Notes under the pieces: model-generated
The model's database searches: none
What the model was told of the DNA's origin: nothing
Seen by the model: only the letters and a program-made list of their open reading frames with translations
Position numbers and translations under genes: made by a program
Assembly: GCA_001586965.3 (NCBI GenBank)
Contig: LUCW03001860.1
Span: 1-25,000 of the forward strand
Source of the DNA: Sphaeroforma sirkka
Taxonomy: Eukaryota; Opisthokonta; Ichthyosporea; Ichthyophonida
Direction: 5' to 3'
DNA length: 25,000 nt
Shown: positions 18,110 through 25,000 of the stretch, in pieces
Layout of the letters: each line of letters starts with the position of its first letter
Numbering within the stretch: position 1 is the stretch's first letter

Positions 18110-19330
18110 CCACCAGTTGTTTCAGTGCTCATCACCCTCTGTGATGTCTTCTACCTTGCCAGATGTAATGGACAGTCTTGCTATTTGCACGTTCTTTTTA
18201 ACCTGTTTCTCAGCCTGCTTGGCCTGATTCGAAGCCTTCATGGGACATTTACTGAAGCGGTGTGGGGCTTGCATCACTTTACAATTGGACATGCCTGGTT
18301 GTCTGCGTGTTTTGTCGCTTGCGCTGCTCTCTCCTCTGCTCTCTTGGCATACGATCGCCTTGCACTTTGGAGGATACCATTCTTATGTTTGACTCAGTCA
18401 TAGTGTAAAGCTTTGTGTTCAATATCTGATAAGTGATCCTCACTCCCATCAGGTTGGTTGTCTGCCCTGATGAGAGCATCCACCTGCACTTGTTGTCCGT
18501 AGTACATCAGTGCTTGGTATCTTTGGGCCTGGAGGAGTTGGAAGTGTATGGGTTCGTTATCTGAGTTGCGGTATCGCTCCTCTAACATCTTCATTGTCTT
18601 ATGCGCACGCTCTGTGCGCACTTCGACGTTCAGTGTCTTGTTCTGCATGTCATTGAGAAATTTCTTCAACAGATAGTCTACTGGATGAGGTCTGAGTCTG
18701 TCAATAATGATTCTATTGAATTGTTCAGCATCCTTGAAATGCTTGGTTGTCTGCGTCTCAGAGTCTCTTTAAGTTATTGAGCACTGCCTTGGTCTTCTCC
18801 GTTGTATCAGTGGAATCTAATAGGTTTCTCACTAGTGCTGGATACTGACACAGTGGCATAGTTATTCTGAGGTGACTATCTTTAGGGAGCTTTGTAAATT
18901 TTGAAGTCTTTAGTTTGCGAGGGCAGGTTCATTTATCTGGTCGCCTAAGCGTGAACGCATGCTCTAACTCACTAATGTATTGACGTATTTGAATGAGTTC
19001 ATCCTCCTCATTGTCACCACACTCATTTAGATAGCTAAGTCATATTGTTGTCTGAGTTCTTTGTCGACAAGTGGCATGCGTCGTTCTGGATGTTGGTCAT
19101 GAATGCCCACTCGCATCTTGTGCAAAGTTGGGATCGACACCGGTGCTGTTTGTTCTAATTTGGACACAAACCTACTCACCAGGACATGGCTGCCTTGACA
19201 GATGCTCTTGTCTATTTCTAAACGCATCGCTGAAGCTAGTATGGGTACTTCACCCGGTGTGGGCTGGCCGAAGCCAGTGACTGGGCTGGCCGGAGCCAGT
19301 GACTGGGCTGGCCGGAGCCAGTGTCTGGGC
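18110..19330 (-). pseudogene. gag: Gag of family B, copy B2 (frameshifted)
   Basis: Open minus-strand pieces at 19227-19027 (RLEIDKSICQGSHV, then TLHKMRVGIHDQHPERRMP) and 18669-18394 (KMLEERYRNSDNEPIHFQL, then QAQRYQALMYYGQQVQVDA) are linked by shorter fragments with stops. A zinc knuckle lies near 18293-18238: C-x2-C-K-V-M-Q-A-P-H-R-F-S-K-C, with its first Cys displaced by a one-base shift. It is followed by a Lys/Gln-rich segment (NQAKQAEKQVKKN) leading to protease. The order capsid-like helices, zinc knuckle, protease identifies it as gag. The true start is unclear because a 22-bp tandem repeat covers the likely N-terminus. Confidence 0.72.
19261..19326. repeat. 22-bp tandem repeat, three copies
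   Basis: Units at 19261, 19283 and 19305 follow GGGCTGGCCGGAGCCAGTGA plus CT, with one or two differences each. The repeat is much more GC-rich than its surroundings and each unit can form a small hairpin (GGCT/AGCC). Because 22 is not a multiple of three, each unit shifts the gag frame. Confidence 0.9.
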
Positions 19331-21301
19331 TCGGCCCTCGACCCTATACCCTCAGCCCCTCACTGGTACAGAACTGTTGTACCTTATTATGTATGTTTGT
19401 GTACTACTTTGTCTTGCACCGAATTCCTGTACTAATGATGTCCTCTTTAATGTCAATGTCACACCATTTGTAATGAATAGTGTCAAACCAGTTGTTATAG
19501 ATACTTGTTTTCTGCTCATTGGCCTCTGATCTTGAGTGTGTATGTGTCCTCCTGTGCATGTGTGCCTATTAAAGTATTTGTTCTTGTCTCTATAGGTGTG
19601 TATTTCATGTCCTGTTTCTCCTGTGTGGTTTCATAGTTGTTCTTTGGACTACACTCTTGATTGACCTCTGTTCTTATGACAGTCTGGCATCGGTGTCCTG
19701 ATTCCATGTGATTTCAGTGATGGCTTCGCTGATCTTTGGATTATATTAGATACCTGCGATCACAACCAAATGTGTGTCATGTGAATTGTGTGGCTGTCAT
19801 ACTAACTGAGTATTAGTTATTTGGACCTCCTGCCTCAGATACTGAAACCCTATACTATTACTGTGATTCAAATTTAATGAATTATTGAATGGGATTGTGT
19901 GTATTTGTCACGTGTGTAGTGTTATCATTGTTGTGCGATTATGCTTGTGTGTATATCTTTTTGTATACAGTTTTGTTTCTTTATTTGTATTCTTTATACA
20001 CGACTTGGTCCTGTCTTTTCTAGCTTGTGATTGAGTTCTTCTTGGGTCCGAGATGCTTGTGTACACTTGGTAGGTCTACCTTCTTGTCATTGATTCGTAT
20101 TTACTAAACGTGGCCTGGTATTCTTTTTCCCTATTTGTGTAATGTCACTTACTTTTGTAATTTTCTTCATATAATAAAGATAATATTATTGAGTAGTTTG
20201 TGTCTTCTTAAGATGCTGCTTTCCCATCTGGATCTCGTTTATTGCTTATGATCTGATTTCTTGGGACACCTTTGACTGATGGATGTGTTCCTTGTACTCC
20301 TTATTCACGTCTATACTTCACATAGACTTATGGACGTTCTACTCAGGTATTATCTTCGTTCAGGATTGCTTAGTACACTAAGGGTTGTCTAGCGTTTCCT
20401 TAAATCTTGACGATGTTGATCTGATTTAAACCCCTGCTGTATTCTATAAGCCTTGTGTATTCTTGTTCTTGTCTATACTTCTCATATATACTTATGGACC
20501 CTCTACTAGGCTATTATCTTTATGGAGGATTGCTTGGTATACTTAGGATTGTTTAGTGATTTCCTAAATCTTTAAAATGGCGATCTGTTTTTGGCTATTG
20601 GACCCTCGCTATTTTCTAAAGATATCGTGTATGCTTATTGTATAAGTTGATGCTTGCCACATCACGATTCTTTTGCATATCACTATAGCTGGTTGCGGTC
20701 TTGTGCGATGTGATCTTAATTAACTCGTTATTGTGATCTTATCAATCTGATTATACTGTTATCTTTGTACTAGTGTGTCTAACACCTCGTATATACACCC
20801 GATCTTTCTCATTCACTATGTCGGATAGAATGTACTCCTAGAATTGCCGTGCGAGTCTTCGCTTATGCATGCTACTCTGATTATACACGTGGCGTGTATA
20901 TTTGTAATTGATTGACACTTTTCACAATTTTCTTTACCAACATTGATGAAACAAATCACTGTGACAGTTAAAATTGTAATTTGGTCCTCTGTTGGAACAC
21001 AACCCTTAGTGGCTTACTTCCACTTCTGGGAACAATTATCTGGTGAAAATTCTTCCTCTTCTTGTACCGTAAGGTGCTTTTTTTCCTTTCGGTTCTTGTA
21101 GGCTGTGGTTGTCCATGTGGTCTGCTCCCGGTCTTACGGTGTTCCTTAGGTTTCACCTCAGCGCTGCCCTGCTGTTTTAGTTATTTAGTAAAAATAAAGT
21201 AAATCCTCTATTACGTTATTTAAGCAATGACTATTTCTGTTACTATTAGTCTTAGAACAGTCCTGAGCTAATTGACTTATCTATAAGGATATTGTAAAAA
21301 A
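19331..21301 (-). other. Long noncoding leader of family B between 5' LTR and gag
   Basis: About 2 kb with only short open frames. The plus strand is T-rich, so the element's sense strand is A-rich, as is common in retrotransposon leaders. The longest minus-strand piece (21156-20968, 62 codons) is Lys/Arg-rich and not recognised. No TGG-starting primer-binding site follows the LTR end (sense reads TTTTTTACAATATCC). It may contain remnants of other insertions. Confidence 0.5.
20306..20635. repeat. Diverged tandem duplication of about 162 bp
   Basis: The segment starting at about 20306 (GTCTATACTTCACATAGACT) recurs at about 20468 (GTCTATACTTCTCATATATA). Matching landmarks at the same offset include ACTTATGGAC, GGATTGCTT and TCCTAAATCTT/TCCTTAAATCTT. 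The two copies differ at many sites. It lies inside the family B leader. Confidence 0.75.
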
Positions 21302-21625
21302 TGTAGAGTATGGAGAGTAGCTGAAAGGTACGAGTCAAAGGATACTACAGACCTCGTATCAAGTACGGTTATCTCAGCTAGAAAAAGTCCTTAGTCAGAG
21401 AGAACCAAACTGAGTCTTTATTTGTGTTTTCACTAGACTAAGAATTTTACTTGAGTATTTCTCTCACACGCGGAGTGCCGGTTTAGCTTACAGGTTCTAC
21501 CGCTAATATTTTGATGAATCTATTATCAGAAATATTCCAATCCTATTTCCAAAATTCAATATTTGATTTTTCTGCATTTTGGGATTTGGATCGGCTTTTT
21601 GTTAATCTGGTCTTTAGATGCTACA
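21302..21625 (-). repeat. 5' LTR of family B copy B2
   Basis: 324 bp, the inverted homologue of 5236-5556, with TG...CA ends on the minus strand. The AATAAA signal lies on the minus strand at 21422-21417. Identity to the B1 LTR is about 80 percent by eye. The outer side borders the reverse-oriented minisatellite. Confidence 0.88.
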
Positions 21626-22070
21626 AACAGGGAGAGTATTAATTAATTTATAACAGTATATAGCGCAGAGGACGAGTAATAATATATGTAACAGTATATA
21701 GCGCAAAGGTCGAGTATTAATGAATACATAATATATAGCGCAGAGGACGAGTATTAATAAATACATAACACTTCCTAGCGCAGAGAACGGGTATTAATAC
21801 ATATAAAACAATAACTAGCGCAGAACGGAGTATTAATAAATATATAACACAATAAAGCGCAGAGGAGGAGTATTAATGAATACATAACACTATTTAACGC
21901 AGAGGAAGAGTACTTATTGATATATAACACTATATAGCGAAAAGGAAGTGTATAAATAAATATATAACACTATATAGCGCAGAGCACGAGTAATAATAAA
22001 TACATAACACTATATAGTGCAGAGGACGAATAGTAATAAATATACAACACTATATAGCGCAGAGGACGAG

Positions 22071-22112
<42 letters not shown>

Positions 22113-22388
22113 ACTATATAGCACAGAGGACGAGCATTAATGAATAGATAAAATAACCCAAATGAAACCCAAGTTAGGGTAATCAGAGAAGGTACCGAAG
22201 GACCCCAGTAAACGTATGTTACTATCAACTACTCCGCAAGGGTAGTGGATAGTGGTGTACCTCAATAAATATATAACACTGAATAGCGCCGAGGAAGAGT
22301 ATTTATAATTATATGACACTAACTAGCGCAATATAACACTGTTTAGCGCACAGGAAAAGTTTTATTAGATATATAACACTGTATATAT
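21626..22388 (-). repeat. 40-bp minisatellite array, right tract (opposite orientation)
   Basis: Units read ATATAGCGCAGAGGACGAGT on the plus strand, the reverse complement of the unit at 5557-9046. A (TA)n run lies at about 22074-22109. At about 22153-22262 an unrelated 110-bp insert interrupts the array. The last recognisable unit ends near 22388. Confidence 0.93.
22153..22262. other. Unrelated 110-bp insert within the right minisatellite tract
   Basis: It starts ATAACCCAAATGAAACCC and ends before CAATAAATATATAACAC, where the 40-bp units resume. No open frame, tRNA boxes or terminal repeats are visible. Confidence 0.5.
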
Positions 22389-23123
22389 ACGTAAGCCAAC
22401 TTGTTTACCAATTTATTGACTATATATATACTAACAAATACATATGCCAATCTGTTTACTATACAACTAAGAGATGTGTATAAGCCAGGTAATATTACAC
22501 GTCTTGTAAACGGGTGTACGACTCGTACGAGACCCGCCCGCACGCCGAGATGTGAACCTACCACGAATCTCATACATGTATGATTAATGACCGTGGGCTG
22601 GTAGATAGGCCCTTAAGACAACCTCAGGCCAGTTGAGCTGAGCACAAGTAAACCATGGAGTAAACGTAGTCAACGCATACAATGAATATAGAATCGAGCT
22701 TCACTGACATACTTATCAACGGAAATTACATTACGACTTCAATCACAACTCGGTGAATCCTACAACCCCGACTATGCGCGTGATCCCGAACCGCCACATA
22801 CTATAAAACGTAACTTACGTGACTCACGGGTAAATCAAAACTCAAGCGGATTCTCAATGACTTACCGACTTGGAACGACAACACCCAAAAACGTATCATA
22901 CGAAAATTGCCGCTCGAACATTGACCTACCACCGCATATCTGGGTACTCAGCGCACTATATAGTCTAAAAGGCCATTCACAACAACAAGTACATAGACAA
23001 CGGACAGCGTTTACAACACATGCGCCATAAAAAAAAGAGCACTGGGCGAGAGTCCTGGCCTTTTTCTCCGCAGGTAGCCTTGGCCGGTGGGCGTGGCACA
23101 GTTACCTGATCAAGAGTGTGGTG
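22389..23123. other. Unassigned single-copy-looking DNA with one open plus-strand frame
   Basis: No repeat unit or known domain is seen. A plus-strand frame is open for 112 codons from 22692 to the stop at 23028-23030 without an early start codon (first ATG at 22857, 57 codons). Its translation includes IDLPPHIWVLSALYSLKG and is not recognised. It could be an exon, a decayed element fragment or chance; chance cannot be excluded at this length. Confidence 0.3.
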
Positions 23124-23672
23124 TTATGCGTGTGGAGTGTTCTTCATGTGCATGCTCCACCTTGTCATCCAGTGTGAGGACGTCTGTGTGTTGCATCCCA
23201 TATAGTTTGTACTAGTGCAGTGACATCTACGGCTCGGGTGACTGTGGGTTGACTGAGCGACCCCACGTGCTTGTTTGGTGTGGCACCAATGTATGCTTGC
23301 CTTTCTGGCTTGTGATAAAAACTTGCTTTTGCCGTTTGCTTGAGTTTGATAGGATCGCGCGATTGCGTTTCTTGGTTTTTGCTCTTGATTCTGATTGAAG
23401 CCTTGCTTTTGACTAATACTTGGGACGATACTTGCATTTGATTGGTTCCTGCTCCGATGGATGCTTGCTTTTGACTGATACTTGCATCTGATTGGTTCCT
23501 GCTCTGATGGATGCTTGCATTTGATTGATTCTTGCTCTGATGGATACTTGAATTTGATTGGTTCTTTCTTTTGCTTCAGTTTGAGGCCTTTCTTTTGACT
23601 GATACTTGGGGTTCTTGCCTTTGATAGAAGCCTATCGCCGTAATATTGATTGTGTCTTGCTTTGCGTTTCAT
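23124..23672 (-). other. Open frame over a degenerate tandem repeat (doubtful gene)
   Basis: A 182-codon minus-strand open frame is built largely on an imperfect tandem repeat at about 23390-23600, in which TGATTGGTTCCTGCTC, GATGGATGCTTGC and TTGACTGATACTTG alternate. The translation repeats short motifs such as SEQESIKCKHPSEQEPI and SISQKK/SISQKQ and is rich in Lys, Gln and Ser. Since the repeat simply lacks stops on this strand, the frame may be fortuitous. No domain, signal peptide or splice context was recognised. Confidence 0.3.
23390..23600. repeat. Imperfect tandem repeat (GATGGATGCTTGC / TGATTGGTTCCTGCTC type)
   Basis: Several degenerate units alternate ATGCTTGC(T/A)TTTGA with TTGGTTCCTGCTC(T/C)GATGG. 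Unit length varies, about 20-25 bp or doubled. It underlies the minus-strand open frame described for 23124-23672. Confidence 0.7.
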
Positions 23673-24392
23673 TGGTCGCCATGACTTACGCTGTTTTTAT
23701 TCGCTTCTTGTGCGGTGTGGAAGACGAGATACGAAGGAGACGCAGATTAATGATCTACCTACTACCGATACGGCCGTTCACCTTATACGAACACACTTAC
23801 CACCACACACGCCAAGAGGATTCAACACCAGACATTTTAATCTTAGACGATATTTATTGATCAAGGCGATAGTCGGGTCTATGCACATAGCGGTATCGCG
23901 TGGGAGTCTATAACAGTAACAGTGACTGTCCCCACCAACTGCCCCTGCAGCAGTCATGGTTCATTCGACTGATACGCTAGGTGGTGGCATAGATATATAG
24001 AATATCGTACGAAAGCGTATACAGTGCAAAGTCGGCTGTGCAACGTACACGTTTACGTGTGACAAAAACCAGTGCGTATGTATACAGCGCTGCCCGGAAG
24101 AGTGCACGCTCCGTGCTAGATGTAGTAGTACGGCTACTGGGACGCGCAAGCCCATACCTGTGCATGAGCAATAAGCATCCCAATACACACCAGGACATGA
24201 CTGTATATTCACTATACGCAGGACGCACACACAGCGATAGGCGCTGCTATACCATACTTCCTGTACTGAGGGGTGACCTGCGTCTGGCTGTAACCATGGC
24301 AACGCTAATTTGAGGTCACGCAGTCGTATGAAAACAAGTCAGAGATTGCTCCGCGGGAATCTTCGTCAGTGCGTTCCTACAGTTCCTTAGCT
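23673..24392. other. Unassigned DNA
   Basis: Moderately GC-rich stretch with overlapping open frames on both strands (24038-24313 plus, 24302-23961 minus) that cannot both be genes and show no recognisable domain. No RNA gene, repeat or element was identified. Confidence 0.4.
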
Positions 24393-24498
24393 GTTGAACC
24401 CAATAGTGGTACAAATGATATATAGTAAGTTAGACTCAATAGTGGTACAAATGATACGACTTGTTGGACCTAATAGTGGTGCAAATGCTATATAGTTT
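24393..24498. repeat. 36-bp tandem repeat, three copies
   Basis: Units begin at 24393, 24429 and 24463, each containing GTT(G/A)GACC-like sequence followed by AATAGTGGT(A/G)CAAATG. Unit lengths are 36, 34 and 36 bp. No coding potential. Confidence 0.85.
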
Positions 24499-24777
24499 GA
24501 GGATTGATTCAAATATAAAAAAAATGCCATAATAACATAGTGCCACAAATATATAAAACCATTTGATCATCCTTCTCACTGCTCAGTTTATACCTCTTAC
24601 GAGTACTGTAAGACGCTGAAACTGGTCCTATGTGCTTACTAAGTGTAACAGGGCGCACACGAGTACGCGAAGTAAACCAGCTCATGTGTATACAGAAAAT
24701 CTCTCATGGCCTATTGAACTACGTGTAAGCCGCCCCACACGCCACGCTCAGACCCATCTCTATCCTATATGCACTGG
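24499..24777 (-). other. Probable intron sequence of the RS-domain gene
   Basis: The region lies immediately downstream (minus-strand sense) of a strong splice donor and has no convincing coding frame. I could not place the acceptor, so intron length and the next exon are unknown. Confidence 0.45.
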
Positions 24778-24784
24778 ACTTACC
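24778..24784 (-). promoter_or_regulatory. 5' splice site (GTAAGT)
   Basis: On the minus strand the exon ends GCCAGCG and is followed by GTAAGT, the consensus donor for U1 pairing (GT at 24783-24782). The Ser/Arg-rich coding character stops at this point; beyond it the frame gives unrelated residues. Confidence 0.7.
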
Positions 24785-25000
24785 GCTGGCACGGGCAGGC
24801 GACTTCGACCGCGAACGCGACCGTGAGTTCGAGCGCGCACGTGCGTCTTTGTCCTTGTCTGTGGTATCTACATCCACGTCCTTGCCTTTACCGGCATCCT
24901 TGCTGCTCTTGCGCTCCGATCTGGAACTCTTAGAGCCGCGCCGCGGTGACCGTGACCTCGAACGGGACACGGACCGGTCCTTTTTTCTGCGCCTTGGGGT
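24784..25000 (-). CDS. RS-domain (SR-like) protein, one partial exon
   Basis: The minus strand is open across the window edge in a frame reading TPRRRKKDRSVSRSRSRSPRR, then GSKSSRSERKSSKDAGKGKD, an Asp/Lys-rich DVDVDTTDKDKD stretch, and SNSRSRSRSKSPARASG, ending at the donor at 24784/24783. Repeated RS/SR dipeptides and SP sites are typical of SR splicing factors and related nuclear RNA-processing proteins, whose RS domains are phosphorylated and localise to nuclear speckles. No RRM is in the visible part, so family membership cannot be fixed; it could equally be another RS-rich nuclear protein. The start lies beyond 25000. It is the only host gene I can support in this window. Confidence 0.7.

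Larger units (their letters stand above)
16917..21625 (-). mobile_element. Family B Ty3/gypsy-type LTR retrotransposon, copy B2 (5' part)
   Basis: On the minus strand: 5' LTR (21625-21302), about 2 kb of noncoding leader, gag (19330-18110), protease (18097-17434) and RT (17433-16917), where it is cut by the A1 3' LTR. All coding pieces are broken. Together with B1 it supplies complementary halves of family B: B2 stops inside RT and B1 starts inside RNase H, both at a family A LTR edge in antisense. Confidence 0.85.

Noticed and set aside
22505..22660. Possible tRNA-derived element near 22550 (minus-strand AGGTTCACATCTC)
   Set aside because: The B-box match is poor and no properly spaced A box or cloverleaf could be formed.
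23961..24313. Overlapping 91- and 113-codon frames on opposite strands as genes
   Set aside because: Neither shows a recognisable domain or composition typical of coding sequence, and both cannot be real.

Overview
This is a repeat-dominated stretch of a eukaryotic nuclear genome. Evidence for a eukaryote is a long arginine/serine-rich (RS) coding exon at the right edge that ends in a perfect GTAAGT splice donor, several LTR retrotransposons with AATAAA signals, and long minisatellite arrays. I cannot name the lineage from sequence alone. No bacterial-type operons, promoters or rRNA genes are visible.

Almost everything from 1 to 22390 is made of two Ty3/gypsy-type LTR retrotransposon families and one 40-bp minisatellite. 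Family A has LTRs of about 0.6 kb beginning TGTAGAAATAC and ending TTTACA. Family B has LTRs of about 0.32 kb beginning TGTAGCATC and ending CTCTACA. Layout: 1-2939 is the 5' end of a family A copy on the minus strand (A2: start of protease, gag, 5' LTR). 2940-5556 is the 3' end of a plus-strand family B copy (B1: end of RNase H, methyltransferase-like module, integrase, 3' LTR). 5557-9046 is the 40-bp minisatellite, interrupted at 7041-7642 by a non-repetitive GC-richer island. 9047-9289 is a stray minus-strand family A gag fragment. 9290-16916 is a full-length plus-strand family A copy (A1) with both LTRs. 16917-21625 is the 5' part of a minus-strand family B copy (B2: RT, protease, gag, long leader, 5' LTR). 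21626-22388 is the same minisatellite in the opposite orientation. From 22389 to 24783 the DNA is mostly unassigned and holds two small tandem repeats. 24784-25000 is the exon of an RS-domain (SR-like) protein gene on the minus strand.

Both families have the order gag, protease, RT, RNase H, methyltransferase-like module, DD35E-type integrase with a GPY/F motif, basic tail. All copies are decayed by frameshifts and stops, but in A1 the RT, RNase H and integrase catalytic residues are still readable. The two most interesting signals are: (1) a module with a DMFA...N(P/S)PW signature between RNase H and integrase in both families, resembling the adenine-methyltransferase-like domain known from DIRS-type retrotransposons; and (2) a 72-nt tRNA-like sequence, identical in both family A gag copies, lying antisense to gag with A box, B box and an oligo-T end. 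The arrangement is also unusual: A2 and the 5' part of A1 form a large inverted repeat, A1 lacks a target-site duplication, and its 5' LTR resembles that of A2 more than its own 3' LTR. This points to rearrangement rather than simple nested insertion.
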